Shown here: one piece after another, positions 42,398 to 51,455 of the stretch
Layout of the letters: every line of letters begins with the position of its first letter
How positions within the stretch are numbered: the first letter of the stretch is position 1
Source of the DNA: Psychrobacillus sp032154225
GTDB taxonomy: Bacteria; Bacillota; Bacilli; Bacillales_A; Planococcaceae
Length of the DNA stretch: 64,000 bases
Direction: 5' to 3'
Assembly: GCF_032154225.1 (NCBI RefSeq)
Contig: NZ_JALDYF010000009.1
Location: 1 to 64,000 of the forward strand
Notes under the pieces: generated by a model
The model's input: the letters and a program-made list of their open reading frames with translations, nothing else
What the model was told of the DNA's origin: nothing
The model's database searches: none
Translations under genes and position numbers: made by a program

Positions 42398-43051
42398 TTG
42401 CTTAGCTGGAAAGAGGTATTAGCAGAGGAATTGGAGAAGCCGTATATTGCTGAGTTGCGTCAGTTTTTAGACGAGGAATATGAAAATCAAACGGTGTATC
42501 CAGCTCGTACGGAGATTGGTAGTGCGTTTCAAATGACCCCTTTCCATGAGGTGAAAATCGTTATTTTAGGGCAAGATCCGTATCATGGCGAAGGACAAGC
42601 TCATGGTATGAGTTTTTCGGTGAAGCCTGGTGTTTCTATTCCTCCAAGCTTGCGCAATATGTTCAAGGAGCTTTCTAGCGATTTAGAGGTAGAAATTCCG
42701 ACGACTGGATATTTAGAAAAATGGGCAAAGCAAGGGGTTTTATTACTTAATACGGTACTAACTGTTCGTGCAGGAGAGGCGAATTCTCATAAAGGAATGG
42801 GATGGGAAACTTTTACGGATGCAGTTATTCAAAGGCTTTCTGAACGAGCGGAACCGATTATTTTTGTGTTATGGGGCAGGCCTGCGCAGTCCAAAATAAA
42901 ATGGATTGATCGATCAAAGCATGTTGTTTTAGAAGCTCCACATCCTAGCCCATTAAGTGCACATAGAGGCTTTTTCGGCAGTAAACCATATTCTACGATG
43001 AATGCGATTCTGGAGTCGTGGGGGGAGAAACCAATCGATTTTTCTCTCTAA
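42398..43051 (+). CDS. ung: Uracil-DNA glycosylase
   Basis: The 217-residue family-1 UDG has the catalytic motif VILGQDPYHGEGQAHGMSFSV (Asp near residue 60), LLLNTVLTVRAGEANSHKG, FVLWGRPAQSK and the HPSPLSAHRGFFGSKPYS motif. It removes uracil from DNA. I prefer TTG 42398 (8 bases after AGGAG); a GTG at 42389 overlapping the previous stop is an alternative. It heads a cluster with ywdI and ywdK homologues, as in B. subtilis. Confidence 0.95.
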   Translation: MLSWKEVLAEELEKPYIAELRQFLDEEYENQTVYPARTEIGSAFQMTPFHEVKIVILGQDPYHGEGQAHGMSFSVKPGVSIPPSLRNMFKELSSDLEVEIPTTGYLEKWAKQGVLLLNTVLTVRAGEANSHKGMGWETFTDAVIQRLSERAEPIIFVLWGRPAQSKIKWIDRSKHVVLEAPHPSPLSAHRGFFGSKPYSTMNAILESWGEKPIDFSL

Positions 43052-43088
43052 TTATGTTAATATATGGAGTGGAAAGTGGGGAAATATA

Positions 43089-43268
43089 ATGGCTGTGAAT
43101 TGTTTTAAATGCCGACATTTTTTTACAACATGGGATGCGAGAAATCCACGTGGATGTAAGGCTTATGGATTTAAAACGAAGGCACTTCCATCTGTTGTAG
43201 TCAAGCAATCCTCAGGCGTGGAATGTTTAAAGTTCGAACCAAAGCAAGAAGAGGGGCAGAGAAGATGA
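43089..43268 (+). CDS. Small cysteine-rich protein
   Basis: The 59-residue protein has CFKCRHFFTTWDARNPRGCKAYGFK and a later ECLKF, giving four cysteines in a likely zinc-binding CxxC...C...C pattern. Its ATG follows GTGGGGAAA. Its stop overlaps the next start (ATGA). It lies between ung and ywdI; function unknown. Confidence 0.7.
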   Translation: MAVNCFKCRHFFTTWDARNPRGCKAYGFKTKALPSVVVKQSSGVECLKFEPKQEEGQRR

Positions 43269-43507
43269 TTTCGTATGATCAAATTGTCAGTCAAATAGAA
43301 AAACAGCTTCAAAAAGCAAAAATGGGTAGTAATGAGCAAATGAAAAGAGAAGCTTTATCTGCCATCGGTGCGTTATGTGCTGTTGCGCTAGATACAGAGG
43401 TTTCTATACCTACTACTATGGCGAGTCCGACTGCTATTCCTGTTTCTATGCAAAGTACACCTCTACAGGACAGCGGCGCAAACGGAGATTCATTATTTGA
43501 TTTTTGA
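43265..43507 (+). CDS. ywdI: YwdI family protein (DUF5327)
   Basis: The 80-residue protein has the family's N-terminal helix (YDQIVSQIEKQLQKAKMGSNEQMKREALSAIGALCAVAL) and a low-complexity Ser/Thr/Pro tail. It overlaps the preceding gene by four bases and lies in the ung-ywdK cluster, as ywdI does in B. subtilis. Function unknown. Confidence 0.72.
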   Translation: MISYDQIVSQIEKQLQKAKMGSNEQMKREALSAIGALCAVALDTEVSIPTTMASPTAIPVSMQSTPLQDSGANGDSLFDF

Positions 43508-43526
43508 GAGAAGGTAGGAGACATCG

Positions 43527-43907
43527 ATGAAGTTATTTATTATTGCAGGGGCTATTAATGGATTTTTAGCTGTTGCATTTGGTGCGTTTGGTGCACATGC
43601 GTTAAAAGAGCGATTGTCTGAGAAGTATTTAGCTGTTTGGGAAACCGCAGTTCAGTATCAAATGTTCCATGCACTTGCTTTAGTAGCAATTGGTATTTTG
43701 ATGAGTAGTAAATTATTCGGATCGGTACCTTCATTAAGTGCAGCGGGGTACTTAATATTAGCTGGTATTGTTATTTTTTCTGGAAGTTTGTACGTATTAA
43801 GTTTGACTGGTATCGGTATTTTAGGTGCAATAACGCCAATCGGTGGAGTGGCATTTTTGGTTGGATGGATTATGTTAATCGTCGCAGCAGTGAAATATGC
43901 AAACTAA
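43527..43907 (+). CDS. ywdK: YwdK family membrane protein (DUF423)
   Basis: The 126-residue protein has four hydrophobic helices and the DUF423 pattern: INGFLAVAFGAFGAHALKERLSEKYLAVWETAVQYQMFHALALV, then GYLILAGIVIFSGSLYVLSLTG and GAITPIGGVAFLVGW. Function unknown. GAAGGTAGGAG precedes the ATG and it ends the ung cluster before a strong terminator. Confidence 0.88.
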   Translation: MKLFIIAGAINGFLAVAFGAFGAHALKERLSEKYLAVWETAVQYQMFHALALVAIGILMSSKLFGSVPSLSAAGYLILAGIVIFSGSLYVLSLTGIGILGAITPIGGVAFLVGWIMLIVAAVKYAN

Positions 43908-43922
43908 ATAAAATCATACGTG

Positions 43923-43954
43923 AAAAGGCTTATCCGATTTTGGATAAGCCTTTT
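43923..43954 (+). terminator. Terminator after ywdK
   Basis: AAAAGGCTTATCC pairs with GGATAAGCCTTTT around GATTTT. Confidence 0.88.
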
Positions 43955-44114
43955 ATAAAGCAAAAAACTAATTTACAACTATGAGTAACTTACTGATTGG
44001 AATAAAACACAAAAAAAAAATAGTTTTTTGGAATTTGATACATATTAAACGATAGGTCATTTATTGTATAATTCAAATATTCTAAAATTTCGACAATTAA
44101 ATAGGAGGATTAAA

Positions 44115-45665
44115 ATGACCGTCCATGAAAAAAAACAGAACGAACCTGCTAGTATAGGTAAAAAGAAATTAACAGATCGTTTTTTAGACGTAATTGAAAG
44201 AGCGGGTAATAAGCTTCCTGATCCAGTAACTTTGTTTGTCATCATGTCATTGTTGACATTAGGGGCATCATTTATTTTATCTCAATTAGGTGTTAGTGCT
44301 GTAAAACCTGGAACACAAGAAACAATTGAGGTCGTAAATCTTCTAAACCGTGAAGGAATCATAAAAGTATTAACTTCTATGGTTAGTAATTTTATAGCGT
44401 TTCCACCTCTAGGTTTAGTAATTGTCGTTATGCTTGGAGTTGGAATTGCAGAGTCATCTGGTCTAATTTCAGCATTAATGAAGCGTACGGTATTAGCAGC
44501 ACCACCAGCGCTTATCGTGCCAACGATTGTTTTTACAGGGATGATAGGAAATGTTGCAGTAGATGCAGCTTTCATCGTATTGCCACCAATTGCGGCACTT
44601 ATTTTTATGAGCGTTGGACGAAATCCAATTGTTGGATTAGTTGTGACATACGCAGCTGTTGCAGGAGGTTATAGTGCGAATCTTATTATTAACTCACTAG
44701 ATGTTTTATTAGCGGGAATTACGCAAGAGTCGGCAAGGATAGTTGATCCTACTTATGTAGCAAATCCGACGATGAATTATTACTTCCTTATCGTTTCAAG
44801 TTTTATTCTAGTAGCAGTTGGTACTTGGGTAACAGTGAAGTTTGTAGAGCCACGTTTTGGTAAATATCAAGGTAAAGTCGAAAAGCTAGAATCTATTACC
44901 GACGCCGAGAAAAAAGGGCTTCGTTATGCAGGAATTTCTGTAGCAATATACGTTGCTATTGTACTGTTTACGATCATTCCTGAAAACGGATTATTACGTG
45001 ATGCGGAAACAGGGTCAATTATCAATTCACCATTCATGTCTTCCATTGTGCCAATTATGTTATTTCTTTTTCTTATTCCAGCCCTTGCGTTTGGGTTCGG
45101 AGCGCAAACATTGAAAAATGATAAAGATGTAGCAGATAAAATGTTTAAATCGATAGCAGATCTATCTCCATTTATCGTATTAGCGTTTGCTGCTGCTCAA
45201 ATGATTGCATATTTCGGTTGGAGTAATATTGGACCAATCATTGCTATAAAAGGTGCAGAGCTTTTACAAGCAATGAATTTCACAGGCGTTCCAATGATTA
45301 TAGGTTTCATCCTTATTTGTGCATTTATTAATTTACTAATTGCAAGTGCGTCTGCTAAATGGGCGTTACTTGGACCGATTTTTATCCCAATGTTTATGTA
45401 TTTAGGTTATAGTCCAGCATTTACACAGATGGCTTATCGTATTGGGGATTCCGTTACAAATCCAATTACACCAATGCTCGCTTATTTTGCCATATTGCTT
45501 GCATTCGCTAAGAAGTATGACAAGTCTATTGGGATGGGTACATTAATTTCAGCGTTATTGCCGTTTTCTTTCTTTTTCGCAATTAGTTGGATTGCTTTGT
45601 TTGTAGTTTGGTATTTGTTGGGCTGGCCACTAGGACCAGGAGATCCAATATTTTGGAAACAATAA
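44115..45665 (+). CDS. AbgT family transporter
   Basis: The 516-residue protein has about 12 hydrophobic segments and AbgT signatures: RFLDVIERAGNKLPDPVTLFVIMSLLTLGASF, MLGVGIAESSGLISALMKR, GGYSANLIINSLDVLLAGIT and late GDSVTNPITPMLAYFAILLAF. AbgT proteins import p-aminobenzoyl-glutamate or export sulfonamides. TAGGAGGA precedes this ATG. The M20 amidohydrolase starts 22 bases later, so import and cleavage of an amide substrate, as for AbgT-AbgAB, is the likely role. Confidence 0.9.
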   Translation: MTVHEKKQNEPASIGKKKLTDRFLDVIERAGNKLPDPVTLFVIMSLLTLGASFILSQLGVSAVKPGTQETIEVVNLLNREGIIKVLTSMVSNFIAFPPLGLVIVVMLGVGIAESSGLISALMKRTVLAAPPALIVPTIVFTGMIGNVAVDAAFIVLPPIAALIFMSVGRNPIVGLVVTYAAVAGGYSANLIINSLDVLLAGITQESARIVDPTYVANPTMNYYFLIVSSFILVAVGTWVTVKFVEPRFGKYQGKVEKLESITDAEKKGLRYAGISVAIYVAIVLFTIIPENGLLRDAETGSIINSPFMSSIVPIMLFLFLIPALAFGFGAQTLKNDKDVADKMFKSIADLSPFIVLAFAAAQMIAYFGWSNIGPIIAIKGAELLQAMNFTGVPMIIGFILICAFINLLIASASAKWALLGPIFIPMFMYLGYSPAFTQMAYRIGDSVTNPITPMLAYFAILLAFAKKYDKSIGMGTLISALLPFSFFFAISWIALFVVWYLLGWPLGPGDPIFWKQ

Positions 45666-45687
45666 ATAAAAAAATGGAGGGATTTAA

Positions 45688-46863
45688 ATGGAAAAATTAT
45701 TTTCTATTTTAGAACAGCATTATGATGAAATGGTATCTATCAGACGTTATCTACATGAAAATCCAGAGCTATCATTTGAAGAAGTAAATACACCGGCATA
45801 TATTGCGGCATATCATGAAAAATTAGGACATGAAGTGCGTACAAATGTAGGAGAGCGTGGGGTAGTTGCGACGCTTCGTGGCGGTAAACGAGGAAAAACA
45901 GTTGCTTTGAGAGCGGATTTTGATGCACTTGCTATTCATGAACTGAATGATATTCCTTATAAGTCTAAAGTGGATGGAGTTATGCACGCTTGTGGGCATG
46001 ATGGACATACTGCAACATTGTTAGTGTTAGCAAAGGTTCTTCATTCGATGAAAGATGAAATAGAAGGCAATATTGTATTTATCCATCAACATGCGGAAGA
46101 AATTGCTCCAGGTGGGGCTATTGCAATGATTGAAGATGGCTGCTTAGAGGGCGTAGATGTTATTTTCGGTACGCATTTATGGTCAACAGAGCCTTTGGGT
46201 AATATTATGCTGAAAAGTGGCCCTCTTATGGCGGCAGCGGATTCCTTTGAAGTGAAAGTAATAGGTAAAGGCGGACATGGCGCAGAGCCACATTTGACGA
46301 AAGATGCAATTGTAATTGGTGCTCAATTTGTATCCAATTTACAGCAGTTAGTCTCTCGTCGAGTGAATCCAATTCATCCAGCTGTCGTATCGGTAGGACA
46401 TTTTGAAGCACTTAATCCATTCAATGTAATTGCGGATACGGCTTTCTTAAAAGGAACGGTTCGCACATTTGATGAAGAAGTGCGGGATTTATTGGAAGTT
46501 GAGCTTGAACATGTATTAAAAGCTTCTTGCACCTTGATGGATGCATCTTATGAGTATGTATATAAACGAGGGTATCCCGCAGTTATTAATCATGAGGAAG
46601 AAACAGACTTTTTAATAGAGGTAGCAGCAGATGTCACAGGAGTTGAAGAAGTTCGAATTTGTGATCCGATGATGGGTGGAGAAGATTTCGCATATTATTT
46701 ACAGCATGTGAAAGGGGCCTTTTTCTTCACAGGAGCGCGTAATCCAGAATGGGAAGAAGTGTATCCACATCATCATCCAAGGTTTAATATTGATGAGCGT
46801 GCGCTTTTAATTGCGGCGAACACACTTGGAGCAGCGACATTACATTTTTTAAATAATAAATAA
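45688..46863 (+). CDS. M20 family amidohydrolase
   Basis: The 391-residue metallopeptidase has HENPELSFEE, the zinc motifs HACGHDGHTA and HQHAEE, the dimerisation-domain segment GKGGHGAEPH, and GGEDFAYY near the end. It hydrolyses N-acyl or aminobenzoyl amino-acid amides. ATGGAGGGA precedes the ATG. Co-transcription with the AbgT gene suggests it acts on the imported compound. The exact substrate is not readable. Confidence 0.9.
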   Translation: MEKLFSILEQHYDEMVSIRRYLHENPELSFEEVNTPAYIAAYHEKLGHEVRTNVGERGVVATLRGGKRGKTVALRADFDALAIHELNDIPYKSKVDGVMHACGHDGHTATLLVLAKVLHSMKDEIEGNIVFIHQHAEEIAPGGAIAMIEDGCLEGVDVIFGTHLWSTEPLGNIMLKSGPLMAAADSFEVKVIGKGGHGAEPHLTKDAIVIGAQFVSNLQQLVSRRVNPIHPAVVSVGHFEALNPFNVIADTAFLKGTVRTFDEEVRDLLEVELEHVLKASCTLMDASYEYVYKRGYPAVINHEEETDFLIEVAADVTGVEEVRICDPMMGGEDFAYYLQHVKGAFFFTGARNPEWEEVYPHHHPRFNIDERALLIAANTLGAATLHFLNNK

Positions 46864-46902
46864 AGATAACCGGTGCCAGTAATTGGCGCCGGTTATCTTT
46901 TT
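46862..46902. terminator. Bidirectional terminator after the amidohydrolase
   Basis: AAAGATAACCGG-GCC pairs with GGC-CCGGTTATCTTT around a short loop, between convergent genes and touching the stop of the PucR-type gene. Confidence 0.88.
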
Positions 46903-48656
46903 TTCAGGCGATTATAGAGAAATAGTGCAGCATCTATATTGGAAATGTCTTCTACGTTATCAAAGTTATAGTTAAGTTTTTCTTGTAGCTGCTGAAGTCG
47001 GTAATACACTGAATTTTGGTGAAGATGTAGTGTTTTTGCTGTAAGTACCACGTTTTTATTGCAATAAAAATAAGTGTTTAATGTAATCATAAGTTCATTT
47101 TTCTCTCCATTTTCGGTAGTAGAGAGGATAGGGCCTAATATTTCTTTTATAAAATAATGTTGCTCTTCTTCATTCAACTCTAGTAAATGGCGCTTAATTC
47201 CTAAATCGCGGAAGGATTGTATTTGTTTGGACGTTTTCGAATCAAATGCCTCAAGTGAAATAAGCTCAGCGTCTGTATAGGATATGGATACATGCTGAAG
47301 TGAGTTTACTGCACGACCGATTGATATGTGCGAATCAGAATAGATGGAAAGAAATTTTTCAGCAGTAAGCGTAATTCTAGAAAGTGAGTCTTCTGCATGC
47401 TCTGTTCGTGACCCGAGTAAGACGAATGTTCCTTGGTAAGAAGGAAATGAAATGACGTAATAATCTTTTGAGAACATTCGCGAAATGGTTTGTTCGAAAA
47501 TATTCATGGATTGAAAATCAGCAAAATCCAACTGTTCATTTTTAATGGCTAAAATATTGTAATAGACTGCGTCCAGCATGCCGTATTTTTTTAACGAGTG
47601 TTGTACTTCAGACGTTAGGTTTTGTTGTAATAGCTCAGATAGAAGTTTTCCTTTTTCTTCTTTTTCGTATTTATAGTGTTCCTGATACTTTATCTGTTCA
47701 ATGGCAATGATGGAGGAGGCATGTTTAATCATAAGCTCCTTTGTAATTTCAATAGGTGTTTCTAAGCCCTCGATGAGCAAATAGCCAATTGTTCCAAAAG
47801 AGGACTGCACAGCGAGAGCATGTCCAATAATACTATTATCTTTTTTTATAGGTAAAATTTGTTGCGAGATTACTAGTGCTTCACTATTATGTTGAATCCA
47901 TTGTTTATAGTATGGAACGTTTTCAATGGAACGAGAATTAGTCACTTCTAGGTGCAGTAACGGATCAAAGTAAAAAACACGTCCTTGAATGATCGTTGCA
48001 AGTTTATCAAACAATGCTTTTAACCCATTTCCTTTCACTGTAGCTTCGTACAATTGATTATGTAATGTTAAGATCGTTTCCAACTGTTTTGTGCGCTCTT
48101 CTTGCTCTAGAAAAGTGCGTGCTGTAACGATAGAAATGGCAATTTGACTACCGATTGCTTCTAAAAAGGTTAGTTCGTCCTCAGTGAAGTAGCCGTCATT
48201 TAAAAAGTTATCAATCGTTAGAATGCCAATTTTCTTTTGTTGATGGATGATGGGGACCGACATACAACTCTTCGGAATATAACTATGAACAGTTGATTTT
48301 AAATAGTATTGAAGGGACTGATTACGCATACTAGACATTGCTTCCTGGATTTGTTGCTCACCATTTATAAGTGTACTTTTTCCAGTTGCAAATACTTCTC
48401 CGCTAATTCCTTCACCAATTTGTAGCTTGTTTTTTAAGTACATTTCCTCTTTGAAATTCACAGCAGCTTCAATTTTTAATAGCTCTTCTTCCTCGTCCCA
48501 AAGGATTAAGAATCCTGCATCTGCTTTATCAATCGCATTTATAACTTCTTCAATAATGCTTTGGATAAGTTGTTTTAAGCTTTTGTTAGATGTAATATTT
48601 TTTGAAACTTGAATAAAAGTATTCAGGCGAAGAAGTAGTTCTTTCTCTTGATTCAT
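46893..48656 (-). CDS. GAF-containing PucR/CdaR-type transcriptional regulator
   Basis: The 587-residue protein has an N-terminal GAF domain (about 10-185: GEGISGEVFATGKSTLI, CMSVPIIHQQKKIGILTIDNF), a long middle region and the PucR C-terminal helix-turn-helix (NVVLTAKTLHLHQNSVYYRLQQLQEKLNY). Such regulators respond to metabolites and activate catabolic genes. It is convergent with the AbgT-amidohydrolase pair, which it plausibly regulates. Effector unknown. Confidence 0.85.
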   Translation of the reverse strand: MNQEKELLLRLNTFIQVSKNITSNKSLKQLIQSIIEEVINAIDKADAGFLILWDEEEELLKIEAAVNFKEEMYLKNKLQIGEGISGEVFATGKSTLINGEQQIQEAMSSMRNQSLQYYLKSTVHSYIPKSCMSVPIIHQQKKIGILTIDNFLNDGYFTEDELTFLEAIGSQIAISIVTARTFLEQEERTKQLETILTLHNQLYEATVKGNGLKALFDKLATIIQGRVFYFDPLLHLEVTNSRSIENVPYYKQWIQHNSEALVISQQILPIKKDNSIIGHALAVQSSFGTIGYLLIEGLETPIEITKELMIKHASSIIAIEQIKYQEHYKYEKEEKGKLLSELLQQNLTSEVQHSLKKYGMLDAVYYNILAIKNEQLDFADFQSMNIFEQTISRMFSKDYYVISFPSYQGTFVLLGSRTEHAEDSLSRITLTAEKFLSIYSDSHISIGRAVNSLQHVSISYTDAELISLEAFDSKTSKQIQSFRDLGIKRHLLELNEEEQHYFIKEILGPILSTTENGEKNELMITLNTYFYCNKNVVLTAKTLHLHQNSVYYRLQQLQEKLNYNFDNVEDISNIDAALFLYNRLKKR

Positions 48657-48829
48657 TATAAAACACCTCTATTAATATTCTGAATTTTAAAATTGTTTAT
48701 TTTATTTTAACAGAAAGTAAGTGTTTGAGTACAATTAGTTATTTATAAAAAGGCATCAGGCTATAGTATGGATTTAAAGGGAAATCTGAACTTACCTCTT
48801 GGTTGTATAATCTATTTTGGAAATATGTA

Positions 48830-48853
48830 AAAAGCACCCATCACTAGGTGCTT
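48830..48853 (-). terminator. Terminator after gerQ
   Basis: AAAGCACC pairs with GGTGCTTT around CATCACTA, 10 bases beyond the gerQ stop on the minus strand. Confidence 0.75.
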
Positions 48854-48863
48854 TAAACAGTTC

Positions 48864-49196
48864 TTATAAGTAGTTTATTTCTTCATCAAACGTAACGTAA
48901 TCTAAGTAAATCATCAGCATTAGGTATCGTTTGCCATTAGGCTCACTAATGATGACATGATCGCGCCCGGCAGCTTCTATATAGCCTTTAACAATTTTTG
49001 AATTCCACTCCTTGTTGTTTTCAAACGTAAAGTAGAAAGTACCAAGCTTCCCTTTATTTAATCGTAAAATGTTTTCGATATACGATTCTTCCTGTCTGGG
49101 TCTAGTTGGGAGTTGTACATTTGGTGGGACCATCTGCTGTTGCCCCGGTTGTTGTTGTGGGAAATTTCCGCCTGGATACCAATAATATTGAACCAT
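48864..49196 (-). CDS. gerQ: Spore coat protein GerQ
   Basis: The 110-residue protein has the GerQ layout: a Gln/Pro-rich N terminus (YYWYPGGNFPQQQPGQQQ) and the conserved C-terminal domain (YIENILRLNKGKLGTFYFTFENN ... GRDHVIISEPNGKRYLMLMIYLDYVTFDEEINYL). GerQ is a coat protein needed to localise CwlJ during germination. I start at the ATG behind AAAGGATG. It follows cwlJ on the same strand with an 83-base gap. Confidence 0.93.
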   Translation of the reverse strand: MVQYYWYPGGNFPQQQPGQQQMVPPNVQLPTRPRQEESYIENILRLNKGKLGTFYFTFENNKEWNSKIVKGYIEAAGRDHVIISEPNGKRYLMLMIYLDYVTFDEEINYL

Positions 49197-49279
49197 TCCT
49201 ACATCCTTTCTTTCATTCAAATATGACTTAGCAGATGTTCACCTAACGTACGGGTGAAAATCTGTGAAGTTTTTTCGTG

Positions 49280-49699
49280 TTAAATGTCTGGGCAATCTTC
49301 TGTTGAAGGAGAATAAAAGCAGTGCGCTTTAAAGCGACCAGAATTCCACTGGTTATACCACTGAGCAGGACAATCTCCAGAAGGCTCAAAAAACCACAAG
49401 GATCGAGTGGACGGATGAAATCGTTCCCCATTGATAACTCGTTGTGCTAGATTTTTATCGAGCTCCCGTGCACGTTGATAGAAATACGATTTGGTTGTTG
49501 CCTCAAAACCACCTGGACTTTGAAAGACCATATCTTCAATAGTGCGGATGTTATTGAAATCTAAGCAAAAGGCACGAACTCGGTTTACACCAACATTTCC
49601 GACCATTAGCATACCGAGCTGACCTTCACCTTCAGCCTCTGCACGCATTAGCCTTGCGAGTAGTTCTAATTGTTTCGTATTAGATTTAACTACTGCCAA
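49280..49699 (-). CDS. cwlJ: Spore cortex-lytic hydrolase CwlJ
   Basis: The 139-residue SleB/CwlJ-type hydrolase has LLARLMRAEAEGEGQLGMLMVGNVGVNRV with the catalytic Glu near 21-23, PGGFEATTK, and the terminal HPSTRSLWFFEPSGDCPAQWYNQWNSGRFKAHCFYSP. It degrades cortex peptidoglycan in Ca-dipicolinate-triggered germination. The start is a TTG behind AGGAGGTG. It lacks a signal peptide, as expected since it is made in the mother cell. gerQ follows as its partner. Confidence 0.93.
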   Translation of the reverse strand: MAVVKSNTKQLELLARLMRAEAEGEGQLGMLMVGNVGVNRVRAFCLDFNNIRTIEDMVFQSPGGFEATTKSYFYQRARELDKNLAQRVINGERFHPSTRSLWFFEPSGDCPAQWYNQWNSGRFKAHCFYSPSTEDCPDI

Positions 49700-49917
49700 T
49701 GCATCACCTCCTATTAATACACTATGCGTAGGGATGAAAAATCATTCGGTTTCCTTCTTTTTTCAATAAAAAAACAGGGCAAAATGACGAGATCACTGAA
49801 AAAGTCCTTTTAAATGGGATAACGCTAGAACTGTTGATTTCCATTCTGAGCTGGCGTTTTCCACTCCTATCAACGAGGCTTACCCACTTATAGAGATAAA
49901 ATAAAACGTAAAAAGAA

Positions 49918-50200
49918 GCAATTCATCGTTGTGCCAAAAGATAATATGATTCGCTAAATTTATGAACTTGTGGATTTCACATTCATACTAGAGGAATTGA
50001 AAAGTAAATATTGCCATGATAACGTTCGCAACGTTGTGCCGTCGATTCGCATGTTTAAATATTTACTGCTGAAGCCCATCTTTGAATTGTCGGATGTGGA
50101 TGTAGTAGAGCGTTCCAAATATGATATGTCTTTCATACTTTCTTGATATGGCGCCAGAGGATGATGTCATTAATTCAAGTTTATTAATGAAATTGGCTAT
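49918..50200 (+). mobile_element. Decayed IS1182-family transposase fragment
   Basis: The reading QFIVVPKDNMIR-stop-IYELVDFTFILEELK, SKYCHDN, SIRMFKYLLLKPIFELSDVDVVERSKYDMSF, then after a frameshift YFLDMAPEDDVINSSLLMK, matches the N-terminal part of IS1182-type transposases. An in-frame TAA and at least one frameshift are present and the catalytic part is missing. No terminal inverted repeats are seen, so the element is dead. Confidence 0.8.
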
Positions 50201-50309
50201 ATCTATGGATCTAAAGGAGAAACGGATTCTACCTAGTAACAGGAGTTATAGACATGCTAGAAGGAGTTCCATAAAAGTAGACATTCTGTTGTTCGTATTG
50301 TTTGGAGAA

Positions 50310-50465
50310 GCGTCCGCTCGAATCCAGCGGGAAAGCGATGCCATTTTGCCCCCGCAGGAAAGACACCGAAGCCAGTTTTTTTGCGATGAGTAACCGCAGG
50401 AGCACATGTTTTTAGCGCGAGGAGGAGGCAAAATAAAATGCTTCGCCCGCGGAAAGATTCGGAAA
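50310..50465. repeat. GC-rich dispersed repeat
   Basis: The sequence from GCGTCCGCTCGAATCC to CGCCCGCGGAAAG is markedly GC-richer than the surroundings, has several inverted CCGC/GCGG tracts and shares CGCCCGCGGAAAG with the window start. It lies just behind the transposase remnant. Open frames through it are not convincing proteins. Confidence 0.5.
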
Positions 50466-50516
50466 ACAACTAGGTAAGGGGAACATGCACTTATTCTTTT
50501 TATATCATTTTCCGAA

Positions 50517-50546
50517 AAAAAAAGGCTGCAACATAGCAGCCTTTTA
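50517..50546 (-). terminator. Terminator after hemQ
   Basis: AAAAGGCTGC-aacata-GCAGCCTTTT, 7 bases beyond the hemQ stop. Confidence 0.85.
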
Positions 50547-50553
50547 GAAGTTA

Positions 50554-51303
50554 TTAAATTTCAAAAAATGTTTCACGTTTTTCGTTTTGAAGAATCGTGC
50601 CGATGAAGAACGAACCAAATGCAGCGTAGCGAGCACTCACTTCATCAAAACGCATTTCATATACTAATTTTTTAAATTGGAGAACATCATCTGAGAATAA
50701 AGTTACACCCCACTCAAAATCGTCGAAGCCGACAGAACCTGAGATGATTTGTTTTACTTTACCAGCGTATCCACGACCAATTTTACCATGACTTAACATT
50801 AGCTCACGGCGTTTGTCCATAGAAAGCATGTACCAGTTGTCTTCGCCTTCGCGACGTTTATCCATTGGATAGAAGCACACGTATTGAGAACGTTGAAGTT
50901 CTGGGTATAGACGTGAACGTACATGTGGATTTTGATATGGATCTTCAGTAGATTCTTTTGATAAGTAGTTCGATAACTCGACTACAGAAACGTAAGAGTA
51001 TGCAGGAATAGTAAAGTCTGCAATTGTAAGCTTGTTGAATTTTGCTTCTAATTGTTGAAGCTCATCAATAGTTGGACGCAATGTCATTAACATGAAATCT
51101 GCTTTTTGGCCAACGATTGTGTAAAATGCGTGAGCACCAGTTTTTGCATCATCTGCTTGTTGTAGTTCATCTAAAAATGCTACAAATTCATCTGTTGCTT
51201 GTTTGCGTAATTCTGGAGAAACCTGCTTCCATGATGTCCAGTCCATTTGGCGGAAATCATGTAAAACGTACCAGCCATCTAATGTAATTGCTGCTTCATT
51301 CAT
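50554..51303 (-). CDS. hemQ: Coproheme decarboxylase HemQ
   Basis: The 249-residue protein of the chlorite-dismutase superfamily shows LDGWYVLHDFRQMDW at the start, HAFYTIVGQKADFMLMTLRP, the YPELQRSQYVCFYPMDKRREGEDNWYMLSMDKRRELMLSHGKIGRGYAGKVKQIISGSVGFDDFEWGVTLF block with the catalytic Tyr and the proximal His of HGKIGR. HemQ converts coproheme to haem b in Gram-positives. I start at the ATG giving MNEAA, behind GAAGGAG. It diverges from pta, as ywfI does in B. subtilis. Confidence 0.95.
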   Translation of the reverse strand: MNEAAITLDGWYVLHDFRQMDWTSWKQVSPELRKQATDEFVAFLDELQQADDAKTGAHAFYTIVGQKADFMLMTLRPTIDELQQLEAKFNKLTIADFTIPAYSYVSVVELSNYLSKESTEDPYQNPHVRSRLYPELQRSQYVCFYPMDKRREGEDNWYMLSMDKRRELMLSHGKIGRGYAGKVKQIISGSVGFDDFEWGVTLFSDDVLQFKKLVYEMRFDEVSARYAAFGSFFIGTILQNEKRETFFEI

Positions 51304-51455
51304 TATATAAGACACTCCTTCAATTTAAGAATTTTGCAATTTTAGTGTATCATAAGAATGCTTTCATATCTTGTATTGACCTCAATATTACATGACAATC
51401 TGTGACAAATTCGTGTATGCTTGACGTACAACAGTATCAAATAGGAGGAGTATCA

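Noticed and set aside
43002..43088. Longer N terminus for the small cysteine-rich protein
   Set aside because: That extension overlaps the end of ung in another frame and lacks a ribosome site, while the ATG at 43089 has a good one.
50121..50393. A separate 90-codon gene
   Set aside because: Its first part continues the frame-shifted IS1182 transposase and its second part reads through the GC-rich repeat, so it is no real gene.
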